NCBI RefSeq assembly: GCF_036373705.1
Contig: NC_089863.1
Span: 5,763,357-5,827,356 of the forward strand
Length of the DNA stretch: 64,000 bases
From: Amia ocellicauda
Lineage: Eukaryota; Chordata; Actinopteri; Amiiformes; Amiidae
Direction of reading: 5' to 3'
Shown here piece after piece: positions 20,748-33,486 of this stretch; the first letter of the stretch is position 1; the number at the start of each line of letters is the position of its first letter. A model generated the notes under the pieces. It ran no database searches. It was not told the DNA's origin and saw nothing but the letters and a program-made list of their open reading frames with translations. Made by a program: the position numbers and the translations under genes.

Positions 20748-21323
20748 TTATTTGTTTTCAATTCTATAAATGTTGCATTCGATTTTTTTATTTTTGATCT
20801 CAAAATCAATTTTTTGACTAGAGGCAGAGGAGGGTCGTGGTTTGGAGGAGGTGCGACGGCGAGGGCTGACTACCGGAGTACTGGCAGGACCAGCACTGAA
20901 GGGTGCTGCTATCTCTGAAGCTCCAAAGTCAGCCAGCTCCTCAAACAGCCGCTCCCTGAAGGCCAACTGTGTGAGATGCGCCAGCCCTTTCACCTTGGTC
21001 AGGTGCTGGTGCAGGATGAAGGAGTTGACGACAGCAGTGTCCACAAAGTGGTAAAAGAGGGTCTTCTACCACTTCATGGTCTTCTGCAGGACATGGCAGT
21101 AGCCAAGCAGAGCATCGGACAGGTCGACGCCCCCAATTCCAGCAGTGTAGTCCTTCACGGCACAAGGGATGGGGACATCCTTCCGTATCCAAGCTCCATT
21201 CTCCTTCACTCGGCGATTGGCAAAGTCATATAGATATATATACATACATACAGTTAGGTCCATAACTGGGTAGATGAGCAGCGGAGGACACCGTGGGCAC
21301 ACTGGCCTGGTCTGGCTACCCAA
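20748..21323 (-). pseudogene. piggyBac transposase fragment, unit 5 sub-repeat B
   Basis: B-type copy in sub-repeat 20431-21513, split by the shared Tyr-to-stop change. It has Phe in RERLFEEL, shared with unit 7 B and the third sub-repeat of unit 9. Confidence 0.82.
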
Positions 21324-22859
21324 GTAGGGGTACTGATGCGGAGGTTCCTAGGGGCAGCCATGGGGGAAGAGCATTGGCAGGTAGCGGTCCTCAGGCCACT
21401 GCAGGAGGAGCTGCTGACGTGGCACCAGTGCATCACAAAGACAGTGCAACACCACCACTAGGGTTTCTACAGGGCCAGTGCCGATGAGATGTGGAAGACT
21501 TCTGCCGACTGGCCAGGAATTGAGAGGAAGGGATTGTGACTGGGTAGCTGAGTTGGCGTGAAGCAGAGAGTGTGTGCCAATGCTATGCGGGAGCGAGCGC
21601 CTGTGTGATAGAGAGCAGAATAGAGTGAGATAGGGAGTTAAGTGTAATTGTTTGGGCGTGGGTCTCAGCCGATAGGGGCCTTTTAGATTGTGTTTTTTAA
21701 GGCCAATAAACCTTCCTGACGTTGCTTTATACTTGTTGTCTGCTAAAGGAAAAAGACCCCCGCTTGCTACAATACTTTTGTTTGTTAACTTTCGAACTTT
21801 GGATTCACTTGACAATAGTACGTCCACCTGCTTCCGCAGTCAGTGCACCAGTCACAATCATAGATTTTATAGATTTGCTTTAACCCTGGCCAGTAGGAAT
21901 TCGACCTGCCCACATCAAACATCTGCGTCTCTCTGCCCCCGCCCCTCCCCCAAGGCATCGCAGGCTGGCAGGCAGCACAGACACAAGGCTGCGCGCACAC
22001 AAGAGCAAACCCACAAGCAGTGACCACATAGATACAGAATACTTTGTAAAAAATAATCCCAACGCTGGACGGGCCCCTTCGCTGGCTGGGGCCCCGGGAC
22101 TCGAGCCCTGGTAAGCCCTTGCAATAAGTAAGCCTGACTACACCTATACTTAAGAATTAAACCGGCTCATCGTTATTGAAAGCGAAGAAAATGTGAACAA
22201 TCTTCTGTTTTTCACTTCTGACAGATTACATACAAATTTAAATACATTCGCTACATCATGAATGAACCAACTGGCAATATATTGTCTTTGAAATGAACTT
22301 TACACCATTCCGCGATACAGCGAATAAAAAGCCTATCATTGAACTTTTATAACGTATATTTTGAAAACAACCACAGTCATACATACAACCTGCTACTTGA
22401 GAAACATAAATATTCTACTTTTCAGTACATCTAAACATTTGAATAAGTCGTGAAGTGAACTTACTTTAAGCGCACTCTTCGGTCTGAAGTCATCTGAGGA
22501 GCCTTTTCTCAAAGTGGTCTGAAGGAAGAGCACTCGAGCGCTTTCAAATAATGAATCTGGGAACATCTGTGACAGTATCAAACACGTGTTTAATGATTTA
22601 TTATCCATTATTCGAGTTGCATACTGCAACTTCGGAGTCCTATACGACAAGGTCAGTGTGGAACCGTGTATGCATGTCGTTATCCATCCAACACAAAACT
22701 ATAATCGTGACTTTTGATCTTTAAAAAACATTGCTCGTGCCACTTTCCTTATGAATACGTTAATAAATAATCGAAGTCTTGTGGAGCTTACATCAGTTCA
22801 TAATGACACAATCTGTTCCATATTTTGGATCTTTCTATCTCACGAGCAAAGTCACCGCT

Positions 22860-22931
22860 TCCCTGGTGGTCTAGTGGTTAGGATTCGGCGCTCTCACCGC
22901 CGCGGCCCGGGTTCGATTCCCGGTCAGGGAA
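22860..22931 (+). tRNA. tRNA-Glu-CTC: tRNA-Glu (CTC), copy 6
   Basis: Identical to copy 1 through all 72 nt. Confidence 0.98.
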
Positions 22932-23413
22932 CTCGCTCTTTCCCGCCCCTTCCATAAGCGAATGGAAAATCAATAAATCAAATCTATTCACGCTAAGTAG
23001 AGTGCATGTTATCAAATATGTATTTCCTGACTTCCCGTTTCAATCCTTGTAATGAGGGTGGGAGGTGCTGTATTGTGAGAAGAAGGGCCATGTGCGCTGC
23101 TTGCAAAATGCAGGATGCGAAGGTAGCACATTACAAAGGATTGAGGGAGAGAGACGATACTGCATTTCATAATACATCTGGAGACAGGTGTGAATTCTCA
23201 CACTGTCAGAGAGTTGGCGCTGTCTTGGAAATATTACAGTGGTGGGTCCAAGGAGACACTTTTGTAAGTCAATCTTATTTGCACGCTTGTATTATTTCCT
23301 GACGGCTGCTAATTTGTCTTTGAGTGACCATCTAGGGAGGCATGTAAGAAATGCTGGAAATAAACTCATTCATGAACGGAAAAGATGTTCAGTTAAACTT
23401 CCGCAGTTTATTG

Positions 23414-23990
23414 TTAACCTATTTCTTGCTTTAATTTACTAATGTGATCTTTATAAGTGACATGGGAATCGAGAATTAGTCAAAGGTATTGAAGAGGTTA
23501 CTACTGTAATTTGTGAGTTGTTGATTACTATAGAGGGAGGGCTGGAAGACTTAAGGGGATGTAAAATATACATTCTTTTTTTGTTTTGATTAGAGAAACA
23601 TTGGTTTGAGTACCAGTTGAGCTTAAAACGTTTGAATTTAGGAGGAGATTAAGGTTAACCATCAACGGCTTTAAGGAAATCCCTGGTTTTGTTGTCCGTG
23701 AGAGCTGTTTGTATGTGTTCAGTTAGCAGTAAAGTGGCTGATGCAAGACGATCTTTTTGTGCAAAAGACAAACTGATTTTCAGATTCTGATTCTGAGATT
23801 CTAAATAAAAAACTGGCCAGTAAGTATTTTTCCAAATATTTTTTAGAACAGGTACAATGCTGATGGGTCTGTAGTTCGAAATGTGTTCTTTAATCAGATG
23901 GGGGTGATCAAGCCTTTCTTACAAATGGGATGAGTGTTATTTAAGATGCAAAGATTAGTAATGTGATGAATAATATTTTATACACATCTG
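23414..23990 (-). pseudogene. LINE RT fossil, unit 6
   Basis: Same structure as in unit 2. One private base change lies near 23611 (GAGTACCAG for GAGCACCAG), in the non-homologous joint between blocks. Confidence 0.8.
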
Positions 23991-24690
23991 CTGCGTGAAG
24001 AATGCTGACCAGCACCAGTCTACTCAAACACTCCAATATCAGCAACAAACTTAGGTTATGTTATGTTCATTATTATGCAGGAGGTAAACCATCTGGTATT
24101 TGAATGAGATGTAATCACTTCCAATAGATAAGACTGTAACCTGTCTATCTGAAGATGCAAAAAGGCTTCTCCAAACTCACATGTATATTTATCTATAATC
24201 TATATTTATGTTTTATGGAATAAACTTGTTACTTCTTCATCGCTGTATCCTGGGATTTACTAAAACCACTACAGATATAAAGAGCGATAATAATCTTGAA
24301 TTCAATAAACATGATCCAGTGATTGTGCAGCTCTTGACTGCAGGTCTCTGCGCATACAGGGTGTTTAATGAGTCGCTGAATCGGCGCTGCTGTTTAAACC
24401 GAGACAGTCGATACCATCCCACACAGAGATCACCAGACCAGCCCACCTGCTCACTGATTGGGTTAGGAAGAACCGTCACTCAAAACTACTCGACCAATGG
24501 AGAGCCATGATCCACGCCTCCCTGTAAATCCCACCCTCACGACAAAACAGCGCCAAAACTCGTAAACGAAAGAAAAAAAATCGAAAGCAAAGAAACTGGC
24601 GACGAAAACAAAAAATGCAGCATCACAAGCAAAGACGAGGGCTGCAGGCCAGTCTTGATAAAGTTTTTTTTTTTTTTGATTTCAATACAT

Positions 24691-25152
24691 TTATTTGTTT
24701 TCAATTCTATAAATGTTGCATTCGATTTTTTTATTTTTGATCTCAAAATCAATTTTTTGACTAGAGGCAGAGGAGGGTCGTGGTTTGGAGGAGGTGCGAC
24801 GGCGAGGGCTGACTACCGGAGTACTGGCAGGACCAGCACTGAAGGGTGCTGCTATCTCTGAAGCTCCAAAGTCAGCCAGCTCCTCAACCAGCCGCTCCCT
24901 GAAGGCCAACTGTGTGAGATGCGCCAGCCCTTTCACCTTGGTCAGGTGCTGGTGCAGGATGAAGGAGCTGACGACAGCAGTGTCCACAAAGTGGTAAAAG
25001 AGGGTCTTGTACCACTTCATGGTCTTCTGCAGGACATGGCAGTAGCCGACCAGAGCATCGGACAGGTCGACGCCCCCAATTCCAGCAGTGTAGTCCTTCA
25101 CGGCACAAGGGATGGGGACATCCTTCCGTATCCAAGCTCCATTCTCCTTCAC
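24691..25152 (-). pseudogene. piggyBac transposase fragment, unit 6 sub-repeat A
   Basis: A-type copy in sub-repeat 24374-25466, 153 codons, with a private Asn-to-Ser change (AVVSSFILH). Confidence 0.82.
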
Positions 25153-25784
25153 TCGGCGATTGGCAAAGTCATATAGATATTAATTCATACATACAGTTAG
25201 GTCCATAACTGGGTAGATGAGTAGTGGAGGACACCGTGAGCACACTGGCCTGGTCTGGCTACCCAAGTAGGGGTACTGATGCGGAGGTTCCTAGGGGCAG
25301 CCATGGGGGAGGAGCAATGGCAGGTAGCGGTCCTCAGGCCACTGCAGGAGGAGCTGCTGACGTGGCACCAGTGGATCACAAAGACAGTGCAACACCTCCA
25401 CTAGGGTTTCTACAGGGCCAGTGCCGATGAGATGTGGAAGACTTCTGCCGACTGGCAGATGCAAGACGCTGAATCGGCGCTGCTGTTGAAACCGAGACAG
25501 TCGATACCATCCCACACAGAGATCACCAGACCAGCCCACCTGCTCACTGATTGGGTTAGGAAGAACCGTCACTCAAAACTACTGGACCAATGGAGAGCCG
25601 AGATCCACGCCTCCCTGTAAATCCCACCCTCACGACAAAACAGCGCCAAAACTCGTAAACGAAAGAAAAAAATCAAAAGCAAAGAAACGGGCGACGAAAA
25701 CAAAATTGCAGCATCGCAAGCAAAGACGGGGGCTGCAGGCCAGTTTTGATAAAGTTTTTTTTTTTTTTTTTGCTTTCGATACAT

Positions 25785-26360
25785 TTATTTGTTTTCAATT
25801 CTATAAATGTTGCATTCGATTTTTTTATTTTTGATCTCAAAATCAATTTTTTGACTAGAGGCAGAGGAGGGTCGTGGTTTGGAGGAGGTGCGACGGCGAG
25901 GGCTGACTACCGGAGTACTGGCAGGACCAGCACTGAAGGGTGCTGCTATCTCTGAAGCTCCAAAGTCAGCCAGCTCCTCAACCAGCCGCTCCCTGAAGGC
26001 CAACTGTGTGAGATGCGCCAGCCCTTTCACCTTGGTCAGGTGCTGGTGCAGGATGAAGGAGTTGACGACAGCAGTGTCCACAAAGTGGTAAAAGAGGGTC
26101 TTCTACCACTTCATGGTCTTCTGCAGGACATGGCAGTAGCCAAGCAGAGCATCGGACAGGTCGACGCCCCCAATTCCAGCAGTGTAGTCCTTCACGGCAC
26201 AAGGGATGGGGACATCCTTCCGTATCCAAGCTCCATTCTCCTTCACTCGGCGATTGGCAAAGTCATATAGATATATATACATACATACAGTTAGGTCCAT
26301 AACTGGGTAGATGAGCAGCGGAGGACACCGTGGGCACACTGGCCTGGTCTGGCTACCCAA
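25785..26360 (-). pseudogene. piggyBac transposase fragment, unit 6 sub-repeat B
   Basis: B-type copy in sub-repeat 25467-26550, split by the shared Tyr-to-stop change. Confidence 0.82.
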
Positions 26361-27896
26361 GTAGGGGTACTGATGCGGAGGTTCCTAGGGGCAGCCATGG
26401 GGGAAGAGCATTGGCAGGTAGCGGTCCTCAGGCCACTGCAGGAGGAGCTGCTGACGTGGCACCAGTGCATCACAAAGACAGTGCAACACCACCACTAGGG
26501 TTTCTACAGGGCCAGTGCCGATGAGATGTGGAAGACTTCTGCCGACTGGCCAGGAATTGAGAGGAAGGGATTGTGACTGGGTAGCTGAGTTGGCGTGAAG
26601 CAGAGAGTGTGTGCCAATGCTATGCGGGAGCGAGCGCCTGTGTGATAGAGAGCAGAATAGAGTGAGATAGGGAGTTAAGTGTAATTGTTTGGGCGTGGGT
26701 CTCAGCCGATAGGGGCCTTTTAGATTGTGTTTTTTAAGGCCAATAAACCTTCCTGACGTTGCTTTATACTTGTTGTCTGCTAAAGGAAAAAGACCCCCGC
26801 TTGCTACAATACTTTTGTTTGTTAACTTTCGAACTTTGGATTCACTTGACAATAGTACGTCCACCTGCTTCCGCAGTCAGTGCACCAGTCACAATCATAG
26901 ATTTTATAGATTTGCTTTAACCCTGGCCAGTAGGAATTCGACCTGCCCACATCAAACATCTGCGTCTCTCTGCCCCCGCCCCTCCCCCAAGGCATCGCAG
27001 GCTGGCAGGCAGCACAGACACAAGGCTGCGCGCACACAAGAGCAAACCCACAAGCAGTGACCACATAGATACAGAATACTTTGTAAAAAATAATCCCAAC
27101 GCTGGACGGGCCCCTTCGCTGGCTGGGGCCCCGGGACTCGAGCCCTGGTAAGCCCTTGCAATAAGTAAGCCTGACTACACCTATACTTAAGAATTAAACC
27201 GGCTCATCGTTATTGAAAGCGAAGAAAATGTGAACAATCTTCTGTTTTTCACTTCTGACAGATTACATACAAATTTAAATACATTCGCTACATCATGAAT
27301 GAACCAACTGGCAATATATTGTCTTTGAAATGAACTTTACACCATTCCGCGATACAGCGAATAAAAAGCCTATCATTGAACTTTTATAACGTATATTTTG
27401 AAAACAACCACAGTCATACATACAACCTGCTACTTGAGAAACATAAATATTCTACTTTTCAGTACATCTAAACATTTGAATAAGTCGTGAAGTGAACTTA
27501 CTTTAAGCGCACTCTTCGGTCTGAAGTCATCTGAGGAGCCTTTTCTCAAAGTGGTCTGAAGGAAGAGCACTCGAGCGCTTTCAAATAATGAATCTGGGAA
27601 CATCTGTGACAGTATCAAACACGTGTTTAATGATTTATTATCCATTATTCGAGTTGCATACTGCAACTTCGGAGTCCTATACGACAAGGTCAGTGTGGAA
27701 CCGTGTATGCATGTCGTTATCCATCCAACACAAAACTATAATCGTGACTTTTGATCTTTAAAAAACATTGCTCGTGCCACTTTCCTTATGAATACGTTAA
27801 TACATAATCGAAGTCTTGTGGAGCTTACATCAGTTCATAATGACACAATCTGTTCCATATTTTGGATCTTTCTATCTCACGAGCAAAGTCACCGCT

Positions 27897-27968
27897 TCCC
27901 TGGTGGTCTAGTGGTTAGGATTCGGCGCTCTCACCGCCGCGGCCCGGGTTCGATTCCCGGTCAGGGAA
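27897..27968 (+). tRNA. tRNA-Glu-CTC: tRNA-Glu (CTC), copy 7
   Basis: Identical to copy 1 through all 72 nt. The flank about 50 bp downstream is of the AACGAGCACTA type. Confidence 0.98.
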
Positions 27969-28450
27969 CTCGCTCTTTCCCGCCCCTTCCATAAACGAAT
28001 GGAAAATCAATAAATCAAAACGAGCACTAATCACGCTAAGTAGAGTGCATGTTATCAAATATGTATTTCCTGACTTCCCGTTTCAATCCTTGTAATGAGG
28101 GTGGGAGGTGCTGTGTTGTGAGAAGAAGGGCCATGTGCACTGCTTGCAAAATGCAGGATGCGAAGGTAGCACATTACAAAGGATTGAGGGAGAAAGACGA
28201 TACTGCATTTCATAATACATCTTGAGACAGGTGTGAATTCTCACACTGTCAGAGAGTTGGCGCTGTCTTGGAAATATTACAGTGGTGGGTCCAAGGAGAC
28301 ACTTTTGTAAGTCAATCTTATTTGCACGCTTGTATTATTTCATGCTAATTTGTCTTTGAGTGACCATCTAGGGAGGCATGTAAGAAATGCTGGAAATAAA
28401 CTCATTCATGAACGGAAAAGATGTTCAGTTAAACTTCCGCAGTTTATTGT

Positions 28451-29026
28451 TAACCTATTTCTTGCTTTAATTTACTAATGTGATCTTTATAAGTGACATG
28501 GGAATCGAGAATTAGTCAAAGGTATTGAAGAGGTTACTACTGTAATTTGTGAGTTGTTGATTACTATAGAGGGAGGGCTGGAAGACTTAAGGGGATCTAA
28601 AATATACATTCTTTTTTTGTTTTGATTAGAGAAACATTGGTTTGAGCACCAGTTGAGCTTAAAACGTTTGAATTTAGGAGGAGATTAAGGTTAACCATCA
28701 ACGGCTTTAAGGAAATCCCTGGTTTTGTTGTCCGTGAGAGCTGTTTGTATGTGTTCAGTTAGCAGTAAAGTGGCTGATGCAAGACGATCTTTTTGTGCAA
28801 AAGACAAACTGATTTTCAGATTCTGATTCTGAGATTCTAAATAAAAAACTGGCCAGTAAGTATTTTTCCAAATATTTTTTAGAACAGGTACAATGCTGAT
28901 GGGTCTGTAGTTCGAAATGTGTTCTTTAATCAGATGGGGGTGATCAAGCCTTTCTTACAAATGGGATGAGTGTTATTTAAGATGCAAAGATTAGTAATGT
29001 GATGAATAATATTTTATACACATCTG
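28451..29026 (-). pseudogene. LINE RT fossil, unit 7
   Basis: Same structure as in unit 2. Confidence 0.8.
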
Positions 29027-29726
29027 CTGCGTGAAGAATGCTGACCAGCACCAGTCTACTCAAACACTCCAATATCAGCAACAAACTTAGGTTATGTTAT
29101 GTTCATTATTATGCAGGAGGTAAACCATCTGGTATTTGAATGAGATGTAATCACTTCCAATAGATAAGACTGTAACCTGTCTATCTGAAGATGCAAAAAG
29201 GCTTCTCCAAACTCACATGTATATTTATCTATAATCTATATTTATGTTTTATGGAATAAACTTGTTACTTCTTCATCGCTGTATCCTGGGATTTACTAAA
29301 ACCACTACAGATATAAAGAGCGATAATAGTCTTGAATTCAATAAACATGATCCAGTGATTGTGCAGCTCTTGACTGCAGGTCTCTGCGCATACAGGGTGT
29401 TTAATGAGTCGCTGAATCGGCGCTGCTGTTTAAACCGAGACAGTCGATACCATCCCACACAGAGATCACCAGACCAGCCCACCTGCTCACTGATTGGGTT
29501 AGGAAGAACCGTCACTCAAAACTACTCGACCAATGGAGAGCCATGATCCACGCCTCCCTGTAAATCCCACCCTCACGACAAAACAGCGCCAAAACTCGTA
29601 AACGAAAGAAAAAAAATCGAAAGCAAAGAAACTGGCGACGAAAACAAAAAATGCAGCATCACAAGCAAAGACGAGGGCTGCAGGCCAGTCTTGATAAAGT
29701 TTTTTTTTTTTTTGATTTCAATACAT

Positions 29727-30188
29727 TTATTTGTTTTCAATTCTATAAATGTTGCATTCGATTTTTTTATTTTTGATCTCAAAATCAATTTTTTGACTAG
29801 AGGCAGAGGAGGGTCGTGGTTTGGAGGAGGTGCGACGGCGAGGGCTGACTACTGGAGTACTGGCAGGACCAGCACTGAAGGGTGCTGCTATCTCTGAAGC
29901 TCCAAAGTCAGCCAGCTCCTCAACCAGCCGCTCCCTGAAGGCCAACTGTGTGAGATGCGCCAGCCCTTTCACCTTGGTCAGGTGCTGGTGCAGGATGAAG
30001 GAGTTGACGACAGCAGTGTCCACAAAGTGGTAAAAGAGGGTCTTGTACCACTTCATGGTCTTCTGCAGGACATGGCAGTAGCCGACCAGAGCATCGGACA
30101 GGTCGACGCCCCCAATTCCAGCAGTGTAGTCCTTCACGGCACAAGGGATGGGGACATCCTTCCGTATCCAAGCTCCATTCTCCTTCAC
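29727..30188 (-). pseudogene. piggyBac transposase fragment, unit 7 sub-repeat A
   Basis: A-type copy in sub-repeat 29410-30502, 153 codons. Confidence 0.82.
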
Positions 30189-30820
30189 TCGGCGATTGGC
30201 AAAGTCATATAGATATTAATTCATACATACAGTTAGGTCCATAACTGGGTAGATGAGTAGTGGAGGACACCGTGAGCACACTGGCCTGGTCTGGCTACCC
30301 AAGTAGGGGTACTGATGCGGAGGTTCCTAGGGGCAGCCATGGGGGAGGAGCAATGGCAGGTAGCGGTCCTCAGGCCACTGCAGGAGGAGCTGCTGACGTG
30401 GCACCAGTGGATCACAAAGACAGTGCAACACCTCCACTAGGGTTTCTACAGGGCCAGTGCCGATGAGATGTGGAAGACTTCTGCCGACTGGCAGATGCAA
30501 GACGCTGAATCGGCGCTGCTGTTGAAACCGAGACAGTCGATACCATCCCACACAGAGATCACCAGACCAGCCCACCTGCTCACTGATTGGGTTAGGAAGA
30601 ACCGTCACTCAAAACTACTGGACCAATGGAGAGCCGAGATCCACGCCTCCCTGTAAATCCCACCCTCACGACAAAACAGCGCCAAAACTCGTAAACGAAA
30701 GAAAAAAATCAAAAGCAAAGAAACGGGCGACGAAAACAAAATTGCAGCATCGCAAGCAAAGACGGGGGCTGCAGGCCAGTTTTGATAAAGTTTTTTTTTT
30801 TTTTTTTGCTTTCGATACAT

Positions 30821-31396
30821 TTATTTGTTTTCAATTCTATAAATGTTGCATTCGATTTTTTTATTTTTGATCTCAAAATCAATTTTTTGACTAGAGGCAG
30901 AGGAGGGTCGTGGTTTGGAGGAGGTGCGACGGCGAGGGCTGACTACCGGAGTACTGGCAGGACCAGCACTGAAGGGTGCTGCTATCTCTGAAGCTCCAAA
31001 GTCAGCCAGCTCCTCAAACAGCCGCTCCCTGAAGGCCAACTGTGTGAGATGCGCCAGCCCTTTCACCTTGGTCAGGTGCTGGTGCAGGATGAAGGAGTTG
31101 ACGACAGCAGTGTCCACAAAGTGGTAAAAGAGGGTCTTCTACCACTTCATGGTCTTCTGCAGGACATGGCAGTAGCCAAGCAGAGCATCGGACAGGTCGA
31201 CGCCCCCAATTCCAGCAGTGTAGTCCTTCACGGCACAAGGGATGGGGACATCCTTCCGTATCCAAGCTCCATTCTCCTTCACTCGGCGATTGGCAAAGTC
31301 ATATAGATATATATACATACATACAGTTAGGTCCATAACTGGGTAGATGAGCAGCGGAGGACACCGTGGGCACACTGGCCTGGTCTGGCTACCCAA
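30821..31396 (-). pseudogene. piggyBac transposase fragment, unit 7 sub-repeat B
   Basis: B-type copy in sub-repeat 30503-31586, with the Tyr-to-stop change and RERLFEEL as in unit 5 B. Confidence 0.82.
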
Positions 31397-32932
31397 GTAG
31401 GGGTACTGATGCGGAGGTTCCTAGGGGCAGCCATGGGGGAAGAGCATTGGCAGGTAGCGGTCCTCAGGCCACTGCAGGAGGAGCTGCTGACGTGGCACCA
31501 GTGCATCACAAAGACAGTGCAACACCACCACTAGGGTTTCTACAGGGCCAGTGCCGATGAGATGTGGAAGACTTCTGCCGACTGGCCAGGAATTGAGAGG
31601 AAGGGATTGTGACTGGGTAGCTGAGTTGGCGTGAAGCAGAGAGTGTGTGCCAATGCTATGCGGGAGCGAGCGCCTGTGTGATAGAGAGCAGAATAGAGTG
31701 AGATAGGGAGTTAAGTGTAATTGTTTGGGCGTGGGTCTCAGCCGATAGGGGCCTTTTAGATTGTGTTTTTTAAGGCCAATAAACCTTCCTGACGTTGCTT
31801 TATACTTGTTGTCTGCTAAAGGAAAAAGACCCCCGCTTGCTACAATACTTTTGTTTGTTAACTTTCGAACTTTGGATTCACTTGACAATAGTACGTCCAC
31901 CTGCTTCCGCAGTCAGTGCACCAGTCACAATCATAGATTTTATAGATTTGCTTTAACCCTGGCCAGTAGGAATTCGACCTGCCCACATCAAACATCTGCG
32001 TCTCTCTGCCCCCGCCCCTCCCCCAAGGCATCGCAGGCTGGCAGGCAGCACAGACACAAGGCTGCGCGCACACAAGAGCAAACCCACAAGCAGTGACCAC
32101 ATAGATACAGAATACTTTGTAAAAAATAATCCCAACGCTGGACGGGCCCCTTCGCTGGCTGGGGCCCCGGGACTCGAGCCCTGGTAAGCCCTTGCAATAA
32201 GTAAGCCTGACTACACCTATACTTAAGAATTAAACCGGCTCATCGTTATTGAAAGCGAAGAAAATGTGAACAATCTTCTGTTTTTCACTTCTGACAGATT
32301 ACATACAAATTTAAATACATTCGCTACATCATGAATGAACCAACTGGCAATATATTGTCTTTGAAATGAACTTTACACCATTCCGCGATACAGCGAATAA
32401 AAAGCCTATCATTGAACTTTTATAACGTATATTTTGAAAACAACCACAGTCATACATACAACCTGCTACTTGAGAAACATAAATATTCTACTTTTCAGTA
32501 CATCTAAACATTTGAATAAGTCGTGAAGTGAACTTACTTTAAGCGCACTCTTCGGTCTGAAGTCATCTGAGGAGCCTTTTCTCAAAGTGGTCTGAAGGAA
32601 GAGCACTCGAGCGCTTTCAAATAATGAATCTGGGAACATCTGTGACAGTATCAAACACGTGTTTAATGATTTATTATCCATTATTCGAGTTGCATACTGC
32701 AACTTCGGAGTCCTATACGACAAGGTCAGTGTGGAACCGTGTATGCATGTCGTTATCCATCCAACACAAAACTATAATCGTGACTTTTGATCTTTAAAAA
32801 ACATTGCTCGTGCCACTTTCCTTATGAATACGTTAATACATAATCGAAGTCTTGTGGAGCTTACATCAGTTCATAATGACACAATCTGTTCCATATTTTG
32901 GATCTTTCTATCTCACGAGCAAAGTCACCGCT

Positions 32933-33004
32933 TCCCTGGTGGTCTAGTGGTTAGGATTCGGCGCTCTCACCGCCGCGGCCCGGGTTCGATTCCCGGTCAG
33001 GGAA
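32933..33004 (+). tRNA. tRNA-Glu-CTC: tRNA-Glu (CTC), copy 8, with T5 terminator
   Basis: Identical to copy 1 through all 72 nt. It is the only copy with a canonical Pol III terminator close by: a C-to-T change makes TTTTT at 33010-33014, five bases after the gene. Confidence 0.98.
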
Positions 33005-33009
33005 CTCGC

Positions 33010-33014
33010 TTTTT
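33010..33014 (+). terminator. T5 Pol III terminator of tRNA copy 8
   Basis: The run GCTTTTTCCC follows tRNA copy 8. In the other complete copies the same place reads GCTCTTTCCC or GCTCTTTCTC, with only three consecutive T. Four or more T on the sense strand is the usual vertebrate Pol III stop signal. Confidence 0.75.
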
Positions 33015-33486
33015 CCCGCCCCATCCATAAACGAATGGAAAATCAATAAATCAAAACGAGCACTAATCACGCTAAGTAGAGTGCATGTTATCAAATATGT
33101 ATTTCCTGACTTCCCGTTTCAATCCTTGTAATGAGGGTGGGAGGTGCTGTATTGTGAGAAGAAGGGCCATGTGCGCTGCTTGCAAAATGCAGGATGCGAA
33201 GGTAGCACATTACAAAGGATTGAGGGAGAGAGACGATACTGCATTTCATAATACATCTTGAGACAGGTGTGAATTCTCACACTGTCAGAGAGTTGGCGCT
33301 GTCTTGGAAATATTACAGTGGTGGGTCCAAGGAGACACTTTTGTAAGTCAATCTTATTTGCACGCTTGTATTATTTCATGCTAATTTGTCTTTGAGTGAC
33401 CATCTAGGGAGGCATGTAAGAAATGCTGGAAATAAACTCATTCATGAACGGAAAAGATGTTCAGTTAAACTTCCGCAGTTTATTGT

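Larger units (their letters stand above)
16515..21518 (+). repeat. Array unit 5 (5004 bp, 25-bp deletion)
   Basis: This full unit lacks 25 bp near 17226. The deletion is flanked by TACAT repeats in the other units, so it looks like slippage between short direct repeats. Its tRNA (17831-17902) carries both T59C and C27T. Sub-repeats are 19338-20430 (A) and 20431-21513 (B). Confidence 0.95.
21519..26555 (+). repeat. Array unit 6 (standard, 5037 bp)
   Basis: The unit has tRNA 22860-22931, LINE fossil 23414-23990 and sub-repeats 24374-25466 (A) and 25467-26550 (B). It carries the longer CCTGACGGCT form of the 3' flank (near 23298), shared with units 1, 2, 9 and 13. A private T-to-G change near 23180 opens a chance 98-codon plus-strand frame. 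Confidence 0.95.
26556..31591 (+). repeat. Array unit 7 (standard, 5036 bp)
   Basis: The unit has tRNA 27897-27968, LINE fossil 28451-29026 and sub-repeats 29410-30502 (A) and 30503-31586 (B). It carries the AACGAGCACTA form of the tRNA 3' flank near 28018 (also units 8, 10, 11 and 13) and TAATACATAATC upstream of the tRNA, shared only with unit 8. Confidence 0.95.

Noticed and set aside
23006-23302. 98-codon plus-strand frame after tRNA copy 6
   Set aside because: It exists only because of a private T-to-G change near 23180; every other unit has a stop there. It is a chance frame.
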